Assembly: GCA_026786155.1 (NCBI GenBank) | Contig: JAJAYR010000327.1 | Span: 1 to 20,899 of the forward strand | Direction of reading: 5' to 3' | Length of the DNA stretch: 20,899 bases | Source of the DNA: Pyrinomonadaceae bacterium | Lineage (GTDB): Bacteria > Acidobacteriota > Blastocatellia > Pyrinomonadales > Pyrinomonadaceae | Shown: in pieces, positions 13,496 through 19,502 of the stretch | How positions within the stretch are numbered: the first letter of the stretch is position 1 | Layout: each line of letters begins with the position of its first letter | The notes under the pieces: model-generated | What the model saw: only the letters and a program-made list of their open reading frames with translations | The model's database searches: none | What the model was told of the DNA's origin: nothing | Translations under genes and position numbers: made by a program

Positions 13496-14326
13496 ATGAG
13501 TAAAAACGAAACGGAAGCGATTAAATCAGCCGACAAAAAACCGACCGGACCGCCGAAATCAACGGCACGCGAATACTTTGAATCGTTCGTCGTAACTTTG
13601 ATTATGGCGATTTTCGGAATGACCTTTATTCTGCAAGCCGTTACCGTTCCGACCGGCTCGATGCAGAACACGATTCTCATCGGCGATTATTTATTGGTCA
13701 ACAAATTCATTTTCGCGCCGAGCGGCAATCCCGTTCCTTTTCTGCCGCAGCGCGACATTAAACGCAGCGACATCATCGTTTTCAAATATCCGGGAAACAA
13801 AGTTCATCCGCAAAACGACAGTTCGCGCGGCATCGTCCCGTATCAAATAAATTACGTCAAAAGAGTCGTCGGACTGCCGGGCGAAACCGTCGAATTTCGC
13901 AATAATCAGGTTTTTATCAACGGTCAACTGCTGCCCGAACACCGCATTATCGGCGACGTTGACGACAATGTTTCGGCTCTCGAAACCCGCGAGTTTGAGC
14001 CGCGCCAGCCGAATGACGCGCACGACGTTTATTATTCGGAAGAAACGATGAACTATGTCGAATCCGGTCGCAAAATGACGCGCAATGGTTACGAGTTCGG
14101 CGTTGAAGGCAAGCCGATGAAAGTTCCCGAAAACCAATTTTTCGTGATGGGCGACAGCCGCAACAACAGCGAAGACAGCCGGTTCTGGGGTTTTGTGCCG
14201 CGCGAACTGATTATCGGGCAGGCAATGTTCGTTTATTGGTCGTGCGACCGGGGCGCAAGCAATGGCGATTTCTTCGGCTGTCTGACCAATCCGCGCCTCG
14301 ACCGCATCGGGAAGATGATTAAATAG
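13496..14326 (+). CDS. lepB: Signal peptidase I
   Basis: 276 residues. LepB is the membrane endopeptidase that removes signal peptides from Sec-exported proteins, using a Ser-Lys dyad. One transmembrane helix is at about residues 30-50 (FVVTLIMAIFGMTFILQAV). The catalytic serine is S55 in VPTGSMQNTI (box B). The lysine is K122 in YVKRVVGLPGE (box D). Box E is VMGDSRNNSEDSRFWGFV (218-235). The segment between box D and box E (about 135-212) is longer than in the smallest family members and carries the Asp/Glu-rich insertion expected for periplasmic domain II. It likely processes the signal peptides of the hydrolase, the penicillin-binding protein and the helical protein described here. It is cotranscribed with rnc by spacing (21 bases). 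Confidence 0.97.
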   Translation: MSKNETEAIKSADKKPTGPPKSTAREYFESFVVTLIMAIFGMTFILQAVTVPTGSMQNTILIGDYLLVNKFIFAPSGNPVPFLPQRDIKRSDIIVFKYPGNKVHPQNDSSRGIVPYQINYVKRVVGLPGETVEFRNNQVFINGQLLPEHRIIGDVDDNVSALETREFEPRQPNDAHDVYYSEETMNYVESGRKMTRNGYEFGVEGKPMKVPENQFFVMGDSRNNSEDSRFWGFVPRELIIGQAMFVYWSCDRGASNGDFFGCLTNPRLDRIGKMIK

Positions 14327-14436
14327 TCATTTGTCCTTTGTCATTTGTCCTTTGTCTTTTGTCTTTCGTCGGTTGAAATTACAAAAATTTTTCTTATGCT
14401 CAATCAGCCAAGGACAAATGACAAGGGACGAAGGAC
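14327..14436. repeat. Heptamer foldback repeat between lepB and psuG
   Basis: Six consecutive heptamers of form TCNTTYG fill 14327-14368, beginning with an exact tandem 14-mer TCATTTGTCCTTTG twice. The opposite arm at about 14408-14436 holds four heptamers on the other strand (CAAGGA, CAAATGA, CAAGGGA, CGAAGGA in sequence). The arm ends about 10 bases before the psuG ATG and supplies the only AAGGA-like ribosome-binding sequence there. Confidence 0.85.
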
Positions 14437-14445
14437 TAAAATCAA

Positions 14446-15372
14446 ATGAACCTAAAATTTAACGAAGAAGTCGCCGCCGCGCTCGAAAATAAACAGCCGC
14501 TCGTCGCCCTCGAATCAACCGTCATCGCGCACGGTTTGCCGTCTCCGCAGAATCTCGAAACCGCGAAAAATTTAGAAAAAATCGTCCGCGCAAACGGCGC
14601 GATTCCGGCGACGATTGCCGTTTTCGACGGTGAATTCTGCGTCGGATTAAATGAAAATCAAATCGAACGACTCGCCGTTGATAAAACGATTCGCAAAATT
14701 TCGCGGCGCGATTTGCCGATTGCCGTCGGGCGAAAATTAAACTGCGCGACCACCGTTTCGACGACCGCCTTCATCGCTCACCGTGCGGGCATAAAAGTTT
14801 TTGCGACGGGCGGCATCGGCGGCGTTCATCGCGGCTTTGCGGCGGATGTTTCGGCGGATTTGCCGGAACTTGCCCGCACACCGATTGTCGTCGTGTGTTC
14901 GGGCGCGAAAATCGTTTTGGATTTACCCGCGACGCGAGAATGGCTGGAAACAAACGGCGTTTGCGTTCTCGGGTTTCGATGTGATGAATTGCCCGCATTT
15001 TATTCGCGGAAAAGCGGTCTTTTCGTAGATGAAAAAATTGAGACGGTTTTGGAGGTGGCGGAAATTGCGCGGGCGCGTGATGAATTAAATCTGAAAAGCG
15101 CGATTCTTTTAACCGTGCCTGTCCCCGAAAAGTTTGAAATCGAACGCGAAGATTTGGAGAAAATTTTAGATGAATCTTTGAAATTCGCCGATGAAAATAA
15201 AATTAACGGCAAGGAAATTACACCGTTTTTACTTTCTGAAATGTCGAAAAGAAGCGCGGGCAAAACGCTCGCGGCAAACATCGCGCTGCTTGAAAACAAT
15301 GCCGAAATCGCTGCCCAGGTCGCCGTTAAATTAAAACAATTATTTATCTCAAAGGTTCTATATGTTCCCTGA
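14446..15372 (+). CDS. psuG: Pseudouridine-5'-phosphate glycosidase
   Basis: PsuG splits pseudouridine 5'-phosphate into uracil and ribose 5-phosphate (reversibly), using a divalent metal, usually manganese. The 308-residue length is normal for the family. Signature parts: ALESTVIAHGLP with the catalytic E23, the block TVSTTAFIAHRAGIKVFATGGIGGVHRG (103-130), FAADVSADLPEL with metal-site aspartates D134/D138, and CSGAKIVLDLPATREWLE, where K155 is the expected Schiff-base lysine. The C-terminal block ITPFLLSEMSKRSAGKTLAANIALLENNA is also intact. No pseudouridine kinase (psuK) is adjacent, unlike in many genomes. The final residues (FISKVLYVP) overlap the convergent FkbM gene by 29 bases and lie at the border between the housekeeping part and the accessory part of the window. 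Confidence 0.96.
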   Translation: MNLKFNEEVAAALENKQPLVALESTVIAHGLPSPQNLETAKNLEKIVRANGAIPATIAVFDGEFCVGLNENQIERLAVDKTIRKISRRDLPIAVGRKLNCATTVSTTAFIAHRAGIKVFATGGIGGVHRGFAADVSADLPELARTPIVVVCSGAKIVLDLPATREWLETNGVCVLGFRCDELPAFYSRKSGLFVDEKIETVLEVAEIARARDELNLKSAILLTVPVPEKFEIEREDLEKILDESLKFADENKINGKEITPFLLSEMSKRSAGKTLAANIALLENNAEIAAQVAVKLKQLFISKVLYVP

Positions 15373-16126
15373 CCAAAGAAAATTTATCTTTCGTCATAAA
15401 AAATGTATTTTGTCCTCTCATTACGCCGGACACAAATTTCCCGCCTGTAAAAGCATAAAATTGATAATCAAAACCTTTCAGGTAATTAATAATTTTTTCA
15501 TTTGGTGTTTCAATCAGAAGAATCGGCTGATGCGTTTTAATGGTTTGCTCTCCGCCTTTGAGTGCTTGGTATTCGTAACCTTGAATATCGAGCTTAATGA
15601 AAAATGGTTCTAGGCTTAGTTCATCTAACCGCTTAGTTTTACATCTGATTTCGCGCAAAGAAAGATTTTGGTCTTTGTAAAAAACCAAATGGTTTTTAAG
15701 CCAATCTCTTGCTTCTGATTCATCAAAAGAAGCAAGTCCGTCAAACATCCATTGTTTATAAAATGGAACAAACAAAATCCGTTCTCCGGTTTCGTCTCCC
15801 AGCCCAAATTTACTAAGTGTAACGCGATTGTTGCCGTCAAATTGCCGCGCTATCTTTTCGCAAAGCATTGCATTCGGTTCAAATTGTTGAATCAAACTGT
15901 TTTTTGTTTTCAGTAACATCGCATCGGTGCTTTGTCCTCTGTTTGCCCCAACATCTAAAAACAATGCTTCCTTCAAATCAGGAAACAATGACAGTGCGTG
16001 AAAATCCGTTTCAAACGGAATTCCTCGCTTATTTCTGTAAAATCGCATAGCGGCAAATTTGGCGTCGAGTGCGAAAGAAAAGTTTGTTTGGAAGGTACGC
16101 AGCCACTTTTTCGCATTTTCGTTCAT
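15344..16126 (-). CDS. FkbM-family SAM-dependent methyltransferase
   Basis: 260 residues from the ATG at 16126; a TTG at 16159 would add 11 residues, and neither start has a clear Shine-Dalgarno. The SAM-binding motif I is FLDVGANRGQS (56-66), and the acidic residue after strand 2 is in QQFEPNAM. The FkbM signature FIKLDIQGYEYQALKGGEQTI spans 176-196 with the following strand PILLIE. FkbM proteins methylate hydroxyl groups on sugars, polyketides and other small molecules; many lie in surface-polysaccharide clusters, but no glycosyltransferase is next to this one. Codon use is more A/T-rich than in psuG or lepB, consistent with acquisition. It converges on psuG with a 29-base overlap and lies just downstream of the truncated helicase. 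Confidence 0.9.
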   Translation of the reverse strand: MNENAKKWLRTFQTNFSFALDAKFAAMRFYRNKRGIPFETDFHALSLFPDLKEALFLDVGANRGQSTDAMLLKTKNSLIQQFEPNAMLCEKIARQFDGNNRVTLSKFGLGDETGERILFVPFYKQWMFDGLASFDESEARDWLKNHLVFYKDQNLSLREIRCKTKRLDELSLEPFFIKLDIQGYEYQALKGGEQTIKTHQPILLIETPNEKIINYLKGFDYQFYAFTGGKFVSGVMRGQNTFFMTKDKFSLVREHIEPLR

Positions 16127-16170
16127 AATATTTTCAGTTAGCCGCGTGAAATATATCAAACAAGAGAAAT

Positions 16171-17016
16171 TTATTTTCGCTTCAAGTTGATATGTGTCGG
16201 AGGAGAGTAGCGAAAAATGACATCGTTAAAATACTCGTTTTCGATATACGCCGTGCCGGTAAAGCCGAGCATATAACGAAAATCGAAACCATTATCCAGC
16301 AGAAATTTGCTCCATTCCTTCAAACTTTTGCTTTCGGCGGTATTGCCTGTCGCAAGATTGTAAGCGTGATGAACTTCATCGTTTAAAACCAGACAACGCG
16401 CTCCCTTGCCAAAACCCAAACTGTCCAAAATCGAAGAACTATTGTTGCCGTAAACGGCGTGAATATTCGTTATGCAAATGTCGCCGTGTTTGATTGTTTG
16501 GTCGGCATTGATGATGCGCGGATTACGAATGCGCGCCGTTTCAGGAAGCGCGTTGAGCAAACGGCTGTCGGCGGCGAGTTTTTCAAATTTATTGGTCAAT
16601 TCGTTTTTGATGGTCAGCGACGGACACAAAACCAAAACTTTATCAACCACGCCCAACGCCAACGCGATTTGCGCGATGCCATACATTACAAAACTTTTGC
16701 CCGTTCTAGTCGCCAAATCAATCGTTCCGCTCAAACGGCACGGCAATTGCAGTTTGTGTTCGTATTCGGTGAAGGAATTATTGTATCGGCGTGAGATTTC
16801 CGCGTTTCTATTGAAATTTTTCTTAATCAAATCTTCGACGGTTTTATATTTTCCGCCGAAAAGATAAATCGCCGCCGTTTGTATCGCTTCCTGCTGATAA
16901 CGGCGCATTGTGCAAAGCACATTAAGAAATGCCTGCTAATCGCTGAGGCGTAATTTTGACGGCTCAAAACTTTGGCTGACCGCCAAAACGAGTTCTTGAA
17001 TATTGAAAACCTGCAT
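16171..17016 (-). pseudogene. Broken type III restriction-like DEAD/DEAH helicase gene
   Basis: The reading frame starts at the ATG at 17016 (MQVFNIQELVLAVSQSFEPS), meets an in-frame TAG at 16938-16936 after 26 codons (LRLSD*QAFLNVL), and continues in the same frame to 16171. The TAG replaces one residue of an otherwise continuous family N-terminus. Downstream parts are clear: a Q-motif-like RRYQQEAI, Walker A ATRTGKS (K at about 16697), LVLCPSLTIKNEL (motif Ia), the DEAH-box variant NDEVHHAYN near 16380, and GFTGTAY (motif III). The protein then ends abruptly after RYS with an unrelated 9-residue tail, missing the second helicase domain and any nuclease domain. Res-like helicases are usually 800-1000 residues, so about two thirds is gone. 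Internal restart at the GTG at 16920 could still yield a 249-residue ATPase fragment. Confidence 0.85.
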
Positions 17017-17059
17017 TAGTTTTTATTGATAATTATAAATTGCCTAACTTTTGAAAATA

Positions 17060-17197
17060 ATTGCCACTAGTATCTGCTTCCGTGGATGAGTAACAAGTAA
17101 GTAAATTCCGTCAAAGGCGGCTTTTTAACAGACAAAAACAAGTCTCCATTGAAATTCAACTTGTTACTTTCTGACGAAATCGTGTACTAGTGGCAAT
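17060..17197. mobile_element. MITE-like element, 138 bp
   Basis: Perfect 13-bp terminal inverted repeats, ATTGCCACTAGTA (17060-17072) and TACTAGTGGCAAT (17185-17197), bound a non-coding 138-bp stretch. A second perfect inverted repeat, AGTAACAAGT (17089-17098) with ACTTGTTACT (17159-17168), is nested inside. No ORF is carried. A target duplication is not certain: A/T-rich flanks AAAATA and TTTATT give no exact match. It sits just upstream of the broken helicase start and downstream of the DUF2442 gene. Confidence 0.65.
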
Positions 17198-17222
17198 TTA
17201 TTAAAGCCGAGCGCGATACAAA

Positions 17223-17465
17223 TTAAACAGCTTCACTTTCGAGATAGAGAGTTTCTGGCGCAATGTCCGCGCCGTTGCTCCAAGCGATTGTCCAACCGTC
17301 AACAAAAAATTTCCGAAAATAGTTTTTGTCTTTTAAAGGTTCAAATACTTCGCCTTCGAGCCATTTGGAAAAATCGGCTATTTTCTGTTCGCCGTTATCG
17401 AAAGTAATTTTAATTTTGTAGTCGGAAACGTATTTCGCGTCTATCACAACCGGCATGTAATCCAT
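17223..17465 (-). CDS. DUF2442 family small protein
   Basis: 80 residues. The family pattern is visible: VIDAKYVSDYKIKITFDNGEQKIADFSKWLEGEVFEPLKD, then FFVDGWTIAWSNGADIAPETLYL near the C-terminus. DUF2442 proteins are small alpha/beta proteins of unknown function, found very often right after a DUF4160 gene, as here. The start ATG at 17465 is preceded by AAAGGAG, which overlaps the stop of the DUF4160 gene, so the pair is translated from one message. The pair is often suspected to form a toxin-antitoxin-like unit; no activity can be read from sequence. Confidence 0.9.
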   Translation of the reverse strand: MDYMPVVIDAKYVSDYKIKITFDNGEQKIADFSKWLEGEVFEPLKDKNYFRKFFVDGWTIAWSNGADIAPETLYLESEAV

Positions 17466-17477
17466 ATTTTTTCTCCT

Positions 17478-17738
17478 TTAATCAAGCGGAGCTATTTTAT
17501 CAATTTGTTTGCCGTTCATCGCTTTTTCCCAATTTTCGACCAACTCTTGATGATGTAAATTCGCCCATTCTTTAACAAGTTTTTTAGCGGTTTTCGACTT
17601 GATAGAACCTTTCAGCATATTTCCGTGAAAATCAAAAACTCCGCGCTGTCCTTGATATTCCGCGTAAAAATGCGGCGGATTATGTTCGTTGTGAAACATT
17701 CTGATAATGATTCCAAAAAACATTGAAACATAAGGCAT
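17478..17738 (-). CDS. DUF4160 family small protein
   Basis: 86 residues. The family core is clear: IIIRMFHNEHNPPHFYAEYQGQRGVFDFHGNMLKGSIKSKTAKKLVKEWANLHHQELVENWEKA. The conserved N-E-H-N-P-P-H-F-H/Y block and the W-x-x-L-H-x-x-E-L helix are the hallmarks of DUF4160. Function unknown. It is first of a two-gene unit with DUF2442 (12-base gap, with the next ribosome-binding site overlapping this stop). The start ATG at 17738 has GGAG about 12 bases upstream. The unit lies between two MITE-like elements and beside a broken helicase gene, so it is the only intact coding part of this stretch besides the transposase. Confidence 0.9.
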   Translation of the reverse strand: MPYVSMFFGIIIRMFHNEHNPPHFYAEYQGQRGVFDFHGNMLKGSIKSKTAKKLVKEWANLHHQELVENWEKAMNGKQIDKIAPLD

Positions 17739-17759
17739 AATTTTTGTTCTCCGATGAAA

Positions 17760-17840
17760 TTAGTATTTCATCATTTCCGCCGTCGCTTTTTCGACATCTT
17801 CAATTTGCGGCGCGTAAAGTGTCAAAAATTTTGTCTTGTT
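17760..17840 (-). pseudogene. Possible 3' fragment of a gene disrupted upstream of DUF4160
   Basis: A 26-codon frame reads NKTKFLTLYAPQIEDVEKATAEMMKY and then TAA, ending 21 bases before the DUF4160 start. It looks like the acidic C-terminus of a larger protein that once formed an operon with DUF4160. An in-frame TAA closes it 3 bases before the edge of the MITE-like element, so the rest is lost or shifted. A chance reading frame is the alternative. Confidence 0.35.
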
Positions 17841-17845
17841 TTAAG

Positions 17846-17984
17846 TAAGCACCCCAACAATATTACATTTGACCATAATTATTCAGTAGAATCTTGAGCT
17901 TCCACCTCATCCAATGTTTTGCTGATAGTTAACTGCCTGAAAGCCGGAATCAAATAGTATAACCTAATATTGTTGGGGTGCTTA
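17846..17984. mobile_element. MITE-like element, 139 bp
   Basis: Perfect 20-bp terminal inverted repeats bound this element: TAAGCACCCCAACAATATTA (17846-17865) and its complement (17965-17984). A second block, ATTTGA/TCAAAT, lies just inside. It encodes no protein. If the outer TA on each side is the target duplication, the ends would be AGCACCCC, as for TA-targeting IS630/Tc1-type elements; this is inference. It separates a short gene start (MDIYSLEQI, ATG at 18012) from the C-terminal fragment at 17760-17840. Confidence 0.7.
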
Positions 17985-18012
17985 GTATTTGCTCTAACGA
18001 GTAGATATCCAT
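17985..18012 (-). pseudogene. Start of a gene cut by the 139-bp element
   Basis: ATG at 18012 with AAAGGAG about 10 bases upstream opens MDIYSLEQI and then enters the MITE-like element, where the frame ends after 20 codons in total. The good initiation signal suggests a formerly real gene. Confidence 0.4.
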
Positions 18013-18064
18013 TGAGTTGAATCTCCTTTATTCTGATAATCTAAAGTTAGATTTCAACTCAATG
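18010..18064 (-). promoter_or_regulatory. Hairpin over a start codon
   Basis: CATTGAGTTGAATCT (18010-18024) pairs with AGATTTCAACTCAATG (18049-18064) with one bulged base. On the minus strand the ATG (18012-18010) lies in the stem, and the AAAGGAG lies at the loop/stem border, so the fold would hide the initiation site. Confidence 0.5.
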
Positions 18065-18086
18065 TTTCTTATTTTTCAAAGAGCAA

Positions 18087-18254
18087 TCATTTTTTGTCCT
18101 GTATTAAGAGTTTTTTTATTCCTTCACAAGTTTTGGAAGGATTAGCTTCACAAGAACAATCGGCGAGAAAAACCTGGGCTGACTCGAAGGGATTTGAATG
18201 TATTCCTAAAGGACTATTTTTCGTGATGATGGCGGTTGTTTCAATTATAATTTT
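18087..18254 (-). pseudogene. 3' fragment of an unidentified gene next to the insertion sequence
   Basis: A 55-codon open frame runs from the end of the insertion sequence to a TGA at 18089-18087 and reads KIIIETTAIITKNSPLGIHS, then NPFESAQVFLADCSCEANPS and KTCEGIKKLLIQDKK. There is no ATG. Three cysteines (C-S-C and a later C) could bind metal or be disulfides. I do not recognise the family. The sequence does not continue the Tn3 transposase on the other side of the insertion sequence. Confidence 0.4.
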
Positions 18255-19502
18255 GGTTCTACCGCGAATTTAGTGGAAACAAGTCAAGTTTTCCATAAAA
18301 GAAAAGTATCGCACTTCTAAAGTTGGCAAACTTTCGATAGCCGCGCCCGATTGCTTTGAGCAACTGGATTTTGCCGTTTAAGCGTTCTGCCATCGCGTTA
18401 TTGAATCTTGTCGTCATCGCATTGATGACTCCCGACAGATGATTGGCAAACATCTCCGCCACCTTGATAACTTCTTTGACTCCGCTTTCTTTGACGGCTG
18501 GGCGCCATTCGGCAAAGATCATTTCGGCTTCTTCGGCTCTTCGATTGCCGCAGCTTTTCTTAAAGTTTTCGCGGGCTTGCCACGCTTTGCCGACCTCAAA
18601 ATTCGCCGCTCTGATGGCTTCAAATTTAAGCCGTTGCTTGGTGGTTAGATGCTCTTCGTTTTTCAACAGCGCATAGCGCGAATCCTTCAACTCGGCGTGT
18701 TCTTTGACTTCTCTTCGGCGCACTTGATCAATCGCTTCATTCAGATATTTGATGAGGTGAAAGCGGTCGTGAACGATCTTCGCGTTGGGCAGTTTTTCTT
18801 TGCCGACACTCAGAAATGCCTCCCACATATCGATACTGAGCGTCTTGACCTGGCTCCGCTCTTCCTCGCTCAAGGCGTTATTTAATAATGTTCGACAGGC
18901 TTCAGTGGTTCGATGCTCGACCACTTCCAAGACCTTTCCACTCATCGGTTCGCTCAACACACTGGCGTAATGATGTCCTTTTTGAAATGCTTTCTCATCC
19001 AGACTCAGATGCTCGATCACCTCTTTCGACTCCTTCCACCGTTCCATCCCGCGCCGCGTTGCTCCGTGCATAATCCGATTCATCAAATCAAATAAACATC
19101 TCATCAACTGCGCCGCCCTACTCTGATTCTGGGTCGCCATTAACAAGCTAATAACCGCACTCTCAAATAAATAACTGTGCCGATTGTGTTTGTCCGCCCA
19201 ACTCGGTTTGACCGTTTCAATCCGCCCGTTCGCCCTTTCGATGCGCGGCAGACGACAGTTGATAAAAGTCTGAAACTGCATTGTATCCAAGTGTCGCCAC
19301 CGCCTCATTGGAGCATAATCATAGACCTTTAAGCTACTTTTGGTTGAAAAATACTCCACAAAAATATCAACCTCATTCAGTTCAAAATCGGTTTCTACTG
19401 TTTTAACCACCGATTCATCCCCGAAATCTAACAGCAACTCGAAAAGTTGTTCAGTAAACATTTGCCAATTTTAGCACTTTCCATTAAATTCGCGGTAGAA
19501 CC
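18255..19502 (-). mobile_element. Complete ISL3-family insertion sequence, 1248 bp
   Basis: Terminal inverted repeats of 25 bp with one mismatch lie at 18255-18279 (starting GGTTCTACCGCGAATTTAGT) and 19478-19502 (complement, with A instead of G at the mismatch). The single transposase gene fills the element and its stop codon lies in the left repeat. The 8 bases outside the two ends, ATAATTTT and AATAATAT, do not match, although ISL3 elements normally make 8-bp duplications. So this copy has lost one original flank by deletion or recombination. Confidence 0.9.
18259..19461 (-). CDS. ISL3-family transposase
   Basis: 400 residues, complete. ISL3 transposases cut and paste DNA with a DDE catalytic triad. 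The three blocks are visible: HLSLDEKAFQKGHHYASVL with D155, SIDMWEAFLSVGKEKLPNAKIVHDRFHLIKYLNEAIDQVRR with D211, and NNAMAERLNGKIQLLKAIGRGYRKFANF with E359. The YAPMRRWRHLDTMQFQTFINCRLPR segment is the N-terminal DNA-binding region, but the cysteine ligands of the usual ISL3 zinc finger are largely missing (only C69 remains), which is unusual. The stop TAG is within the left terminal repeat. The reading frame has no defect, so the element may still be active. Confidence 0.92.
   Translation of the reverse strand: MFTEQLFELLLDFGDESVVKTVETDFELNEVDIFVEYFSTKSSLKVYDYAPMRRWRHLDTMQFQTFINCRLPRIERANGRIETVKPSWADKHNRHSYLFESAVISLLMATQNQSRAAQLMRCLFDLMNRIMHGATRRGMERWKESKEVIEHLSLDEKAFQKGHHYASVLSEPMSGKVLEVVEHRTTEACRTLLNNALSEEERSQVKTLSIDMWEAFLSVGKEKLPNAKIVHDRFHLIKYLNEAIDQVRRREVKEHAELKDSRYALLKNEEHLTTKQRLKFEAIRAANFEVGKAWQARENFKKSCGNRRAEEAEMIFAEWRPAVKESGVKEVIKVAEMFANHLSGVINAMTTRFNNAMAERLNGKIQLLKAIGRGYRKFANFRSAILFFYGKLDLFPLNSR

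Noticed and set aside
14327..14436. CRISPR array
   Set aside because: Unit length is 7 bases without spacers, and the two arms are inverted; not a CRISPR.
19428..19502. C-terminal 24 residues of the Tn3 transposase frame
   Set aside because: They are encoded by the end of the ISL3 element and are a read-through tail.
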